A DNA stretch of 64,000 bases from Pseudomonas azotoformans (GCF_900103345.1 NZ_LT629702.1:310001-374000); one strand, 5' to 3'; counted from the stretch's first letter, positions 26,456 through 35,030 are shown. The notes: generated by a model not told the origin, from the sequence alone. Translations and numbers: made by a program.

Positions 26456-27429
26456 ACGGCGCGTTGTATTTCAGCGGGCGGCTCGTCAAGGCGTTGCTGA
26501 TGGTGGTGGCGGTGCTGGTGCTGAGCTTCCTGCTGATTCGCCTGGCGCCGGGCGATCCTGCATTGCTGTTGGCCGGAGAGGCGGGGGTGGACGATGTGCA
26601 GTTTATCGAGCAGCTGCGCCAGACCATGGGCCTGGATAAGCCGCTGCTCCAGCAGTTGCTGATATACCTGGGCAATATCGCCCACCTGGACCTGGGTTAT
26701 TCCTACCGAAACCAGACGTCGGTGTGGTCGCTGATCGCCGAACGGTTGCCGGCAACGCTGGCATTGATGGGCTCGGCCTTTGTGGTTTCTTCCGTGCTTG
26801 GCGTGACCTTGGGTGTGCTGGCGGCGCGGGCACGGCAGAAACGGCATTGGCTGGACGACGTGATCTCCCACGGTGCTTTGTTGCTGTACGCGATGCCGCC
26901 GTTCTGGCTGGCGATGCTGATGATTTTGCTGTTCTCCGTAAGTCTGGATTGGTTGCCGGCGTTCGGTATGGAGACCGTGGGCCGGGACTTCTCGCTGCTG
27001 GATCGCCTGCGGCATCTGTTGTTGCCGTGCCTATCCCTGAGCGTGCTGTTTCTGGCCCTGTATATCCACCTCACCCGAGCCGCCGTGCTCGATGCTCTTG
27101 GTCAGGAATACGTGCGCACTGCTCACGCCAAAGGCCTGCATCCACGACGGATCCTGTATGTACATGTGTTGCGCAATGCACTGCTGCCGGTGGTGACTTT
27201 CGCTGGTTTGCAACTCGGCCAACTGGCCAGCGGTGCGTTACTGGTGGAGGTGGTGTACTCCTGGCCTGGCATTGGCCGCTTGATGTATGACTCATTGGCC
27301 CAGCGTGACTACGGTGTGTTGATGGGCGGCTTTCTGGTGATCTCGATTTTGGTGGTGGGCTTCAATGTGTTGACCGATGTGATTTGCCGTTTGCTCGACC
27401 CACGTATAGGCGCCGGAGGACAGGGCTGA
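26452..27429 (+). CDS. ABC transporter permease, DppB/OppB type
   Basis: A 325-residue inner-membrane protein with about six hydrophobic segments. The N-terminal LSFLLIRLAPGDPALLLAGE (about 23-42) is typical of DppB-like permeases, and AKGLHPRRILYVHVLRNALL near 225 is the EAA cytoplasmic loop that contacts the ATPase. It pairs with the next permease, whose start overlaps this stop (TGATG). It is the first of the two transmembrane subunits of the peptide-type importer. Confidence 0.92.
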   Translation: MNGALYFSGRLVKALLMVVAVLVLSFLLIRLAPGDPALLLAGEAGVDDVQFIEQLRQTMGLDKPLLQQLLIYLGNIAHLDLGYSYRNQTSVWSLIAERLPATLALMGSAFVVSSVLGVTLGVLAARARQKRHWLDDVISHGALLLYAMPPFWLAMLMILLFSVSLDWLPAFGMETVGRDFSLLDRLRHLLLPCLSLSVLFLALYIHLTRAAVLDALGQEYVRTAHAKGLHPRRILYVHVLRNALLPVVTFAGLQLGQLASGALLVEVVYSWPGIGRLMYDSLAQRDYGVLMGGFLVISILVVGFNVLTDVICRLLDPRIGAGGQG

Positions 27430-28256
27430 TGGCGGTGCTCACACGCTTTATTCACCAGCCGTCGGCGCTGGCTGGCGCGGTGTTTTTGCTGGTGTTAGCA
27501 GCACTAGCGACTGCCGCACCGTGGCTCACCAGTAGCTCGCCCTGGGAAATGAACACCCAGCCGATGCTCCCGCCGTTCCGCGATTCGGCGCACTGGCTGG
27601 GCAGCGATATGCTCGGCCGCGACCTCGGCAGCGGCTTGCTCTACGGCGCCCGTGTGTCCTTGGCCGTGGGGATGTTGACCAGTCTGGCGACCTTGCTGGT
27701 GGGGCTGCTCGTCGGCGCTGTCGCCGGTTATTTCGGTGGCTGGCTCGACGGCGTGCTGATGCGAATCGCCGAGTTCTTTCAGATCATTCCGCAGTTAGTG
27801 TTAGCGGTGATCCTGGTGGCGGTGCTGGAGCCGTCCCTGGGTTCCATCGTGCTGGCGATTTCGCTGGTGGCGTGGCCGGGCGTCGCGCGGCTGGTGCGCA
27901 GCGAATTCCTTACCCTGAGACAACGTGAGTTTGTGCAGGCGGCGCGGGTGCTGGGGCAATCGCCATTAGGCATCATCAGCCAACAAATCCTGCCCAATGC
28001 CTTGGCGCCGTTGTTGGTGACCATGACCTTTGTGATGGCCACTGCCGTTCTCACCGAAGCCGCGTTAGCGTTTCTCGGCCTGAGCGACCCTGAGGCCATG
28101 AGCTGGGGTTACATGATCAACGCGTCCCGTGGGCTGCTGCGGGATGCCTGGTGGATGAGTTTCTTGCCGGGGTTGGCGATTGTGCTGTGCGTGCTGGCGG
28201 TGAACCGGGTGGGCGAAGGCTTGCGCGTGGCCTTTGAACCGGGGAGGTCGCTATGA
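27429..28256 (+). CDS. ABC transporter permease, DppC/OppC type
   Basis: A 275-residue inner-membrane subunit starting at ATG 27429, overlapping the upstream stop by 1 nt; a longer frame from 27384 lies within the previous gene. HWLGSDMLGRDLGSGLLYGARVS near 57 (conserved DppC segment) and the EAA loop AARVLGQSPLGIISQQILPN near 175 are visible. It ends in a 4-nt overlap with the ATPase gene, so all subunits should be made in fixed ratio. Confidence 0.92.
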   Translation: MAVLTRFIHQPSALAGAVFLLVLAALATAAPWLTSSSPWEMNTQPMLPPFRDSAHWLGSDMLGRDLGSGLLYGARVSLAVGMLTSLATLLVGLLVGAVAGYFGGWLDGVLMRIAEFFQIIPQLVLAVILVAVLEPSLGSIVLAISLVAWPGVARLVRSEFLTLRQREFVQAARVLGQSPLGIISQQILPNALAPLLVTMTFVMATAVLTEAALAFLGLSDPEAMSWGYMINASRGLLRDAWWMSFLPGLAIVLCVLAVNRVGEGLRVAFEPGRSL

Positions 28257-29899
28257 CGTTGCTCAGTGTGGAAAACCTGCGTATCGCCTTGCCGGCCGGT
28301 GCCGACCGCAGTCACGCGCTGTATGACCTGTCGCTGCAATTGCGCAGCGGCGAATGCCTATGTGTAGTGGGCGAGTCCGGCTCGGGCAAGTCGATGTTGG
28401 CCAAGGCATTGTTGCGCCAGTTACCGACGCCGCTGAGCGTGGAAAGCGGGCGACTGGTGTTTCGTGATGAAGACCTGGCGAAGTTCAGTGAAACCGCGAT
28501 GCGCCAGCTGCGCGGGCGAGATATAAGCATGGTGTTCCAGGAGCCCATGAGCGCGCTGAACCCGCTGCTGCGCGTGGGTGAGCAGATCGATGAAACCCTG
28601 CGCGCCCACGGGGTGAAATCGGCCCAGGAGCGTCGCCGACGGGTTGTGGAGTTGCTGGGTTATGTCGGCCTGCCCGAGCCGGAACGCCTGCGCCTGGTCT
28701 ATCCCTTTGAGCTCTCCGGTGGCCAGCGTCAGCGCGTGGTCATCGCCATGGCGTTGGCGTTCGATCCCTCGTTACTGATCGCCGACGAACCCACCTCGGC
28801 GCTGGACGTGACCACCCAGGCGCAAATCATCGATCTGTTACGCAAGATTCAACAGGACAAGGGCATGTCGCTGTTGTTCATCACCCATGATTTCGCCATG
28901 GTCGAGGCCATTGCCGACCGCGTGCTGGTGCTGGAAAAAGGCCAGCTGGTGGAGCAGGGCAGCTCCCATCAAATATTGCGCAAGCCTCAGGCGCTTTATA
29001 CCCAGCAACTGTTGGCAGCGGTCTCGGCGCAACCGCGGGCCCCGCGCACGACGGTGGACGGGAGTGTGGTGCTCAAGGCCGAGCAACTCAATAAAGTGTT
29101 TCACAGCCACAGCGGTTGGTGGCGCAAGCGTGCCACCCAGGCCCTGACGCAGGTTCAGTTGACCCTGCGCGAGGGTGAAACCCTGGGCATTGTTGGGGAG
29201 TCAGGCTCGGGGAAATCCACTCTGGGCCGTTGCCTTGTTCGGCTGCTACGTGCTGACAGTGGTCAAATTCAATGGCTGGGTCAGGATGTAACGGCGCTGT
29301 CCGAAGGGCGTTTGCGAGCATTGCGCAGCGACGTGCAGATGATTTTCCAGGACCCGTTTGCCTCGCTCAATCCGCGCCAGACCGTCGGTCGTATCGTCAT
29401 GACCGGCCCGCTGGTACAGGGACACTCAAAGGCCGAGGCCGAGCGGCGCGCGCGGGCAATACTGGAGTTGGTTGGGCTGCCCGCAGCCGCGTTCGAACGC
29501 TATGCTCATCAGTTTTCCGGTGGTCAGCGCCAGCGTATCGGTATCGCCCGTGCCTTGGCTGTAGAGCCGAAAATACTCATCGCGGACGAATGCGTTTCCG
29601 CTCTGGATGCGCTGATCCAGGTACAGATTCTCGAGTTGCTTGAAGACCTGCAACGTCGGCTCAAGCTGAGCATTGTGTTCATCACCCACGATTTGCGAGT
29701 GGCCGCCAGACTGTGTGATCGCATTGCCGTGATGCAGGGCGGGCATGTGGTGGAGCAGGGGGAAACGGCAACGCTACTGGTCCATCCGCAACACGTTTAT
29801 ACCCAGACCTTATTGCGTGGTTTTTCCAGAACCGCCCCCCCTTCGACCGTCATTCCTCAAAAGCTTGAATCCAAAGAGGCTTGTCCCACTCATGGCTGA
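28253..29899 (+). CDS. ABC transporter ATP-binding protein with two fused nucleotide-binding domains (DppD-DppF type)
   Basis: The 548-residue cytoplasmic ATPase carries two full modules. Domain 1 has GESGSGKSM near 38, [20 protein letters not shown] near 155 and [12 protein letters not shown] near 176. Domain 2 has GESGSGKST near 313, [19 protein letters not shown] near 425 and [12 protein letters not shown] near 445, where Cys replaces the usual Pro after DE. The fusion replaces the separate DppD and DppF subunits. It energises the family-5 importer encoded just upstream. It overlaps the following hydrolase start by 8 nt. Confidence 0.93.
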   Translation: MTLLSVENLRIALPAGADRSHALYDLSLQLRSGECLCVVGESGSGKSMLAKALLRQLPTPLSVESGRLVFRDEDLAKFSETAMRQLRGRDISMVFQEPMSALNPLLRVGEQIDETLRAHGVKSAQERRRRVVELLGYVGLPEPERLRLVYPFELSGGQRQRVVIAMALAFDPSLLIADEPTSALDVTTQAQIIDLLRKIQQDKGMSLLFITHDFAMVEAIADRVLVLEKGQLVEQGSSHQILRKPQALYTQQLLAAVSAQPRAPRTTVDGSVVLKAEQLNKVFHSHSGWWRKRATQALTQVQLTLREGETLGIVGESGSGKSTLGRCLVRLLRADSGQIQWLGQDVTALSEGRLRALRSDVQMIFQDPFASLNPRQTVGRIVMTGPLVQGHSKAEAERRARAILELVGLPAAAFERYAHQFSGGQRQRIGIARALAVEPKILIADECVSALDALIQVQILELLEDLQRRLKLSIVFITHDLRVAARLCDRIAVMQGGHVVEQGETATLLVHPQHVYTQTLLRGFSRTAPPSTVIPQKLESKEACPTHG

Positions 29900-30767
29900 T
29901 TTACATGCATTTTCTGATTTACCTCTGGTGCGGGGCGAGCCGGTGGAGATCCGTCCAGGACGGCACCTGAGCATCGCTTATCAACCAGGCACGCATCAGG
30001 CAGATACAGTTTTGTTCTTCGGGCATGGTGGGGGTGGTCACAAGGATCAATGGCGCGAGTTATGGCAGGCGTTGGCCGATCAGGGATACAGCCTGGTGGC
30101 GTGGGACCTGTTGGGGCACGGCGATAGCGAAAAGCCGCGCCAGCCGCAGGCCTATGCCTGGTCGGAACTGGTGGCAGATCAGCTGGAAATACTGAGCCGC
30201 TACGCTGCACGGCGGAATATCCTGGTCGCACATTCCTTTGGTACCGGACTGGGGTTGAGTGCCTTGCTGGAGCTCCCACACAGGTTGCCGCAGGTGACCA
30301 TAGATGGCGCCCTGCTGCTAGGCACGCAACTGCATCGCCCGTTGAGCCGCGGTGGTCTGATGGCGCTGCCTGTCTGGGTGTTGGAGCTGCTGCGGCCGTT
30401 GCTGGCCAAGGGCTTTCGTCAGCGTGCGTGGCACCCCGCAGCCGATTCCCGGCTGGTAGCCTACGAGGAAAACCTGACTCGTCGTAATCGTTTGTATGTG
30501 TTCAAGTCTCTACTGCAAAACGCCCAATGGCCCGACGCCGATGCCCTGGCCCGACTGACGTTGCCGACTTATGTGTTAGCGGGAGACAGCGACGGGCTGA
30601 CGCCCTCCAGTGGGGGTGAAGCGCTCGCCCGACAGCTGGCAACGGGTAGCTTTGAGGTGTTGGAGCGGTGTGGTCATCAATTGATGTTGGAGCGGCCTGC
30701 GCAGGTGCTGGCGGCATTCCAGAGGCTGATGAAAAAACTTGATCAGCGTCCAGGTTCGTCCGGTTGA
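29892..30767 (+). CDS. Alpha/beta hydrolase
   Basis: A 291-residue alpha/beta-hydrolase from ATG 29892; a longer frame from 29745 lies inside the ATPase gene. The oxyanion region FFGHGGGGHKDQWRELWQAL is near 39, the nucleophile elbow VAHSFGTGLG near 115 places Ser in GxSxG form, the acid is in AGDSDGLTP near 235 and the His in CGHQLMLERP near 258. As the last gene of the ABC operon it probably cleaves an ester, thioester or amide bond of the imported compound. It is followed by a strong terminator hairpin. Confidence 0.88.
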   Translation: MADLHAFSDLPLVRGEPVEIRPGRHLSIAYQPGTHQADTVLFFGHGGGGHKDQWRELWQALADQGYSLVAWDLLGHGDSEKPRQPQAYAWSELVADQLEILSRYAARRNILVAHSFGTGLGLSALLELPHRLPQVTIDGALLLGTQLHRPLSRGGLMALPVWVLELLRPLLAKGFRQRAWHPAADSRLVAYEENLTRRNRLYVFKSLLQNAQWPDADALARLTLPTYVLAGDSDGLTPSSGGEALARQLATGSFEVLERCGHQLMLERPAQVLAAFQRLMKKLDQRPGSSG

Positions 30768-30814
30768 GCTGGCTTCAGTTGGTGAACACGTGAATACCGG
30801 CCTTATGCATGGGT

Positions 30815-30867
30815 ACTCTATCCAGCGCAGCGCTTTAAATGTAGCGCTGATGAGTATTTGTTTTTTT
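30815..30867 (+). terminator. Rho-independent terminator after the ABC transporter operon
   Basis: The stem CAGCGCT (30828-30834)/AGCGCTG (30843-30849) is extended by ACTC/GAGT across small internal loops and followed by TATTTG and seven T at 30861-30867. It ends the transcription unit that starts at the sigma-54 promoter 24820-24834. Confidence 0.75.
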
Positions 30868-31013
30868 GGCTAAGGGTGGAATCCATTAGCTTGTCTTGGA
30901 ATCACCTTCTTCTTGGTCCTTGATACCCTTCAAAAACAAGTCCAGAATTGAGTCTTTTCCTGCTTTGGCAAGAAAAGAAACCCCTTAGATTTCAATGGGT
31001 CGGACACCAGGTG

Positions 31014-31036
31014 CGAGTCTCGTTTCCCGCTCCAAA
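31014..31036 (+). repeat. tRNA-Gly(GCC) 3'-end remnant, left boundary (att-like) of genomic island
   Basis: CGAGTCTCGTTTCCCGCTCCA (31014-31034) is identical to the last 21 nt of enterobacterial and pseudomonad tRNA-Gly(GCC) as I remember it. The 20-nt GTCTCGTTTCCCGCTCCAAA at 31017-31036 recurs exactly at 35002-35021 in the same orientation. No anticodon arm or 5' half is present, so it is not a functional tRNA. Integrases of the P4 type commonly insert at such tRNA 3' ends. Confidence 0.72.
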
Positions 31037-31079
31037 ATTTGATCAGCAGATGTCCACTGGACGCTGGGATCCACGAAAT

Positions 31080-31100
31080 AGACGCTTAGGCGTCTTTTTT
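31080..31100 (+). terminator. Short rho-independent terminator beside the left island boundary
   Basis: AGACGC-TTAG-GCGTCT followed by six T forms a compact hairpin 44 nt after the tRNA-like remnant. It may be the former terminator of the tRNA gene transcript. It overlaps the last codons of the truncated gene on the other strand. Confidence 0.6.
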
Positions 31101-31352
31101 CGTTCCTGCGGAAAACCACTGAAAACCAGGGTAATCCAGTACGTTTAAGTACTTTTTTAAGTGCTTTTTTCGGCAAGACTCAAATTCGTATTGTTGCTGG
31201 ATCCTCTCAGGTCGCCAATCGTTGATATAAAAATCAATGATGGGCGAGGCACTTTGGACGTGCAGGACCGCTACGCCCTCTGAATGAAACTTAGCGGCCA
31301 GTTTCGCGCCAGTGGAATACGCATCGACGATTACTGCAATGTTGTGAGTCAT
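31086..31352 (-). pseudogene. Truncated N-terminal fragment of an ATP-grasp-type protein
   Basis: An 88-codon frame from ATG 31352. The first 55 or so residues (HNIAVIVDAYSTGAKLAAKF, then VAVLHVQSASP) resemble the N-terminal pre-ATP-grasp domain of amino-acid ligase-like proteins. After that the sequence loses similarity and ends at a terminator next to the island boundary. The ATP-grasp catalytic domain of several hundred residues is missing, so the gene was cut, probably when the island end was rearranged. It follows the decarboxylase by 45 nt. The family assignment rests on a short segment. Confidence 0.5.
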
Positions 31353-31397
31353 GGTCACATTCCAATCTATTTAGAGAGCCGCCGCAGTACGTCAGCG

Positions 31398-32720
31398 TCA
31401 AGCGTTGTCCAAGCCACATAATTCGTGAACCACTAAATCTTCGTGAGTTTCACGAGCCCGTATTAACTTGGCATTGATTCCCTCAACCAGGACTTCGGGT
31501 GGGCGCCCACGGGAGTTATATTGGCTGGCCATACTCATGCCATACGCACCACATGAAAAAATCGCCAATACACTGCCATTGTCAAACGCCGGTAATGCTC
31601 GACCTAATGCAAAGTGATCGCCGGTCTCACAAATAGGCCCAACAATATCGGTCTCCTCCAAGTGAGTGACGTCGGACAGCTGAGCGCTGTGGGTTATCGC
31701 AGTCCAATGGCCAGAAAGATTTTCAAAATGGGTTGGCCAAATAACATGGTTGGCACCATACAGGGTGGGCCGCAGCAGTACGTTCATGCCCGCATCGACA
31801 ATAGCGATCTTTCGATCCCAGCCTTGTTTAATGTATTCGACGGTGGTCAGCAAAATACCCGCATTTGCGCTGATCGAACGACCCGGTTCAATGATGAAGC
31901 GGATACCGCGCTGTTTCAGCCCTTGCAGACGCTGACAAATAAGTGCTCCCGTTTCTGTTAATGAGCCAACGGGATTGCTTTCGGTCCCGTACTGCGCTGG
32001 AAAACCTCCGCCAATGTTGACAAATTCGATCGCGCAATCAGTCGCCTTAAGTCGGTTGATCATGTCCTCGATCTTATCGATGGCAGACAAATAGGTCTGA
32101 GCTGATGGAATCGGCGATCCAAGGTGAATATGGATCCCAACGACATCGACGCTTGAGTAACGTTTCGGCTCGAACAGTTCGTAGGCGCGTTCCATCGGTA
32201 TGCCAAATTTTGTCTGGCGGCCGCCTGTTGAGGTTTTTTCAGGGGTGTCAGCATCCGCCACATCCGGATTGATACGAATGGCCACTTTTATACGCTTACC
32301 GGCAGTTGTGGCGACCTCATCCAAACGCAGCAGCTCGCCTTCAGACTCCACATTAAAAAGGAAAACGCCAGCTTCAACCGCGTAGCGAATTTCTTCACGC
32401 GACTTGCCGACCCCGGCAAACACAATCTTGTCCGCAGTCACTCCCGCCATCAGTGCCCGGTGGAGCTCACCGCCACTGACCACATCCAGCCCTGATCCTT
32501 GATCGACCAAGAGCTTAAGGATGCTGAGATTACTGCAGCTTTTAACTGAGAAACAAATCAACGGCGAGAGGGCAGAAAAAGCATCTTTCAGCACGCTGTA
32601 GTGATTTTTCAGGGTGTGTGCTGAATAGACATACACGGGACTTCCATGCTGTTCGACTATTTGACGAACATCAAGGTGCTCCACATGTAAATGACCGTCG
32701 ACAAAATTAAAATGGTCCAT
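31398..32720 (-). CDS. PLP-dependent decarboxylase of the diaminopimelate/ornithine (LysA) family
   Basis: The 440-residue protein has a fold-III alanine-racemase-like barrel and C-terminal domain: CFSVKSCSN near 57 with the PLP lysine, SGGELHRAL near 80, HIHLGSPI near 198, VNIGGGFP near 235, EPGRSISANAG near 279 and CETGDHFALGRALP near 362. GGAGGAAG lies 8 nt before the ATG. It resembles LysA (meso-diaminopimelate to lysine), but residues alone do not fix the substrate. The divergent regulator at 33617 looks like LysR of E. coli, which controls lysA. It sits between two broken genes, perhaps remains of a small-molecule pathway. Confidence 0.85.
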   Translation of the reverse strand: MDHFNFVDGHLHVEHLDVRQIVEQHGSPVYVYSAHTLKNHYSVLKDAFSALSPLICFSVKSCSNLSILKLLVDQGSGLDVVSGGELHRALMAGVTADKIVFAGVGKSREEIRYAVEAGVFLFNVESEGELLRLDEVATTAGKRIKVAIRINPDVADADTPEKTSTGGRQTKFGIPMERAYELFEPKRYSSVDVVGIHIHLGSPIPSAQTYLSAIDKIEDMINRLKATDCAIEFVNIGGGFPAQYGTESNPVGSLTETGALICQRLQGLKQRGIRFIIEPGRSISANAGILLTTVEYIKQGWDRKIAIVDAGMNVLLRPTLYGANHVIWPTHFENLSGHWTAITHSAQLSDVTHLEETDIVGPICETGDHFALGRALPAFDNGSVLAIFSCGAYGMSMASQYNSRGRPPEVLVEGINAKLIRARETHEDLVVHELCGLDNA

Positions 32721-32743
32721 CTTGCTTCCTCCAGTTGATGAGC

Positions 32744-33424
32744 TTAACTGCGTGCACTGATACGCTCGCGGGATAAGCAGTCATCCGTTGATTCCAATAA
32801 CAACCGACCCGTGCTGTACAAATAGTTGACAATCTTTTCAGCGCAAGCAATTGCGGTTTGAGTGTCAGTGTTGATGATGAGTTCGGGATGTACCGGTGGT
32901 TCATACGGAGAATCGATGCCGGTAAACTCGGCGACCTGTTTCTCCCTGGCCTTTTTATAGAGCCCTTTTGGATCGCGTGCCTCGCACACATCAAAAGAGG
33001 CATTGATAAAGATTTCCACATAATCACTGTCGCCAATCAGCGCTCTCACCAGGGCGCGATCATGTCGAAAAGGAGAAATAAACGCGGTCAATACAATCAA
33101 GCCCGCGTCAGCAAGCAACTTGCTGACTTCACTCACCCGTCGAATATTTTCACTTCGCCCTTGGTGGGTGAAATCCAGGTCAAGTCATAGCCCATGACGT
33201 ACGTTATCCCCGTCCAACACGCAAGTCAGGTAACCTTTTTGGTGTCGTAATGCTTCCCCAAGCTCGAAAAAGTTGCAGCCTAGTTGAATCGAATGCTCCA
33301 ACGCCGAAATGCCGCTGACATCGGATGAGCCGGTCCAACCCCCTTCACCTCCCGCGACCCCCCACATTCCATATCCAACTTCAGAAACATTCCATTCCAG
33401 TCGTCCAAATCGCCGGTATTTCAT
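32744..33424 (-). pseudogene. Chimeric pseudogene: aldo/keto-reductase N-terminus fused to adenylylsulfate kinase (CysC) with in-frame TGA
   Basis: One reading frame runs from ATG 33424 to the stop at 32744, interrupted by TGA at 33185-33187. Residues 1-53 (MKYRRFGRLEWNVSEVGYG, then LGCNFFE) look like the start of an aldo/keto reductase. The frame then changes without a shift into CysC: VLDGDNVRHGL, stop, then LDLDFTHQGRSENIRRVSEV, TAFISPFR, DPKGLYKKAR, FTGIDSPYEPP. The TGA sits where CysC normally has Asn after HGL. The ATP-binding P-loop half of CysC is gone, so a deletion fused two genes. A CysC product should be non-functional. Confidence 0.8.
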
Positions 33425-33616
33425 CGCCCGCTCGCTGTAGGGTTATTTTATTCAGGACGCGATAAGCGCACTCATGTAGTGATCACCCTGATCATTAACG
33501 TCTCGAGTACCTGGAAAGTATGCTCAGCAAAAAAACAAAGTAAAAATATCAATTTAGTGGCTGGCTATTCATTTCTGATATGGTGTGGCTTATTCGATTC
33601 ATCGCGGGGTTGGCTC
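33425..33616. promoter_or_regulatory. AT-rich divergent promoter region with a TGATCA repeat
   Basis: The 192-nt gap between the cysC-like pseudogene/decarboxylase unit and the LysR gene holds TGATCACCCTGATCA at 33480-33494, two palindromic hexamers in 15 bp. It would suit a LysR-type operator controlling both directions. The exact site is a guess. Confidence 0.4.
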
Positions 33617-34543
33617 ATGAATTTCAGTTTTCGCCATGTGGAAGTATTTTGGGCGGTAATGACGACAGGCAGCGCGACGGGTGCCGCTGAACTTCTGCAT
33701 ACCTCGCAGCCCACCATTAGCCGAGAGCTCAGCCGGTTCGAAACGCTGACTCAGTTGACGTTGTTCAAGCGCGCGGGTGCAAAGTTGATTCCGACTGAGC
33801 ATGGGCTGATGTTGTTCGATGAAGTTCAACGCAGCTATGTGGGGTTAGCCCGAGTAAAAAATGCCGTCGAGGCCATCAAGCATTTTCGGCAAGGGCAAAT
33901 TTCGTTGACGTGCATACCGGCTTTCTCGAATGCCTTGTTGCCGCAGGTCTGCCAGGATTTCTGCAGTAAATTTCCTGGCGTCAGCATCAATATCACGCCC
34001 CAGGATTCGCCCGCCCTCGAGGAGTCGCTAACTGCTCAGCGTTATCACCTGGGGTTGACTGAAACCCTGGAAACACCTCCGGGCACCTACATCGAAACAC
34101 TCTTGAACCTCGACGTGGTGTGTGTTTTACCCTCTTATCACGAATTAAATGCGAAAACAGTCCTCACACCACAAGACTTCGAGGGGCAAAATTTTGTTTA
34201 CCTTGCGGCGGATGATCCCTACAGAAGAAAAACGGACGCTATCTTCCACCAGTCAGGCATTGAAAGACGGCTGGTGGTAGAGACGCATAGCGCGAGCGCT
34301 GTGTGTGCGACTGTTAACCTTGGGGTGGGCGTTGCCATTGTGAATCCGATCACCGCCCTCGACTATGTCGGGCGAGGTTTGCAGATTCGTCGCTTTTCAC
34401 ATTCAATTTCTTACTGTGTAAGTGTTGTACGGCCGTTGCACCGACCCGAATCGTCTACCGTGGAACATTTTGTTGATTCCCTTCGGAAAAACTGTCAGCA
34501 GATAAGTGCCCGGTTAGAGGGCTTAGACAAAATCAAGTGGTAA
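33617..34543 (+). CDS. LysR-family regulator closely resembling LysR of lysine biosynthesis
   Basis: A 308-residue LysR-type regulator from ATG 33617; the frame is open to 33479 but the conserved domain begins here. The helix-turn-helix ATGAAELLHTSQPTISRELS lies at about 19-38, and NITPQDSPALEESLTAQRYH and LGLTETLETPPG fall in the effector domain. Much of the length parallels E. coli LysR as I recall it, including NPITALDYVGRGLQIRRFS and VVRPLHRPES. LysR senses diaminopimelate and activates lysA, fitting the divergent LysA-like decarboxylase. Base composition is lower in GC than outside the island. Confidence 0.85.
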   Translation: MNFSFRHVEVFWAVMTTGSATGAAELLHTSQPTISRELSRFETLTQLTLFKRAGAKLIPTEHGLMLFDEVQRSYVGLARVKNAVEAIKHFRQGQISLTCIPAFSNALLPQVCQDFCSKFPGVSINITPQDSPALEESLTAQRYHLGLTETLETPPGTYIETLLNLDVVCVLPSYHELNAKTVLTPQDFEGQNFVYLAADDPYRRKTDAIFHQSGIERRLVVETHSASAVCATVNLGVGVAIVNPITALDYVGRGLQIRRFSHSISYCVSVVRPLHRPESSTVEHFVDSLRKNCQQISARLEGLDKIKW

Positions 34544-34621
34544 GCCGGCGAGCAAGCATGTGAGCCTCGGCCAGCCACACTCACGTCTCAATCACATCGA
34601 GTAGCCGATCATGATGCATGA

Positions 34622-34741
34622 TCACTGTTCCGTTTTTACTGGGCGTGTCAGCAAGTCAAAATGTCCTTTGGCTGCTACCCCGCAGTCAGCCTTAAACAAG
34701 CACGTGAATATCGTGATGAAGCGCGCAGGTTGCGGGACTGA
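34622..34741 (+). pseudogene. P4-type tyrosine integrase remnant (Arm DNA-binding domain)
   Basis: A 39-codon open stretch ends at TGA 34739-34741. It encodes FRFYWACQQVKMSFGCYP and then AVSLKQAREYRDEARRLRD. This matches the hallmark of P4-like integrases, in which RF..G.....LSFGxYPxVSLxxAR is followed by RDEAR. The upstream half and the whole catalytic domain are absent. It is 260 nt from the right tRNA-like repeat, as expected for an island integrase. It is too short for routine gene callers. Confidence 0.72.
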
Positions 34742-34767
34742 ATTCAACGTGCGCGCCTGTGACGTAT

Positions 34768-34962
34768 TCAACCATCCTTCATCAGTGAGTTAAGCTGTTC
34801 TTCCGCTATTTTCAGCGCATTCATACCGGCGATGAGTTCCTCTTCGCGCCTGTCGAATGAGCGTTCGCGCACAGCCATGTCCTCTTCCCGTTGTTTGAGT
34901 TCACGCATGCGCTCATCAAGCATCACGAATTTACCCAGCAGTGTCTCCTTATGCTGGGTCAC
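34768..34962 (-). CDS. Small coiled-coil hypothetical protein, doubtful
   Basis: A 64-residue frame with GTG start, rich in Glu and Arg (LDERMRELKQREEDMAVRER), predicts one long helix or coiled coil. No Shine-Dalgarno sequence is evident. It lies inside the island between the integrase remnant and the right repeat. It could be real or a chance frame; I do not recognise it. Confidence 0.35.
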   Translation of the reverse strand: MTQHKETLLGKFVMLDERMRELKQREEDMAVRERSFDRREEELIAGMNALKIAEEQLNSLMKDG

Positions 34963-35001
34963 GCTTGCAATTTAAATCAAAGACTAAGTCGCCTAATGCA
35001 C

Positions 35002-35021
35002 GTCTCGTTTCCCGCTCCAAA
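35002..35021 (+). repeat. tRNA-Gly 3'-end remnant, right boundary (att-like) of genomic island
   Basis: GTCTCGTTTCCCGCTCCAAA repeats the left boundary at 31017-31036 exactly, in the same orientation. The last 18 nt of tRNA-Gly(GCC) are present and nothing of the rest. A terminator follows 10 nt later, as behind a normal tRNA gene. Confidence 0.7.
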
Positions 35022-35030
35022 CACAAAGAA

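Larger units (their letters stand above)
31017..35021. mobile_element. Decayed 4-kb genomic island flanked by 20-bp tRNA-Gly direct repeats
   Basis: The segment is bounded by identical 20-bp direct repeats derived from a tRNA-Gly 3' end and holds a P4-type integrase fragment near its right end. Its base composition is visibly more AT-rich than the flanks. The cargo is two intact-looking genes (LysA-like decarboxylase, LysR-like regulator), two broken genes and a short coiled-coil frame. No intact integrase remains, so it is probably immobile. This reading is inferred from repeats plus gene content. Confidence 0.68.

Noticed and set aside
31014..31034. Intact tRNA-Gly gene
   Set aside because: Only the TpsiC-loop and acceptor 3' strand are present; the anticodon and D arms and 5' acceptor strand are absent upstream.
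30948..31148. 66-codon plus-strand frame across the left boundary
   Set aside because: It runs through the tRNA-like repeat and terminator and shows no protein similarity.
33185..33187. In-frame TGA in the CysC-like gene as a selenocysteine codon
   Set aside because: CysC has Asn here, no SECIS-like hairpin was seen just after the codon, and the ATP-binding half of the gene is missing, so simple decay is more likely.
34611..34793. 60-codon plus-strand frame in the island
   Set aside because: It overlaps the integrase remnant in another frame and has no recognisable motif; the integrase frame explains the sequence better.
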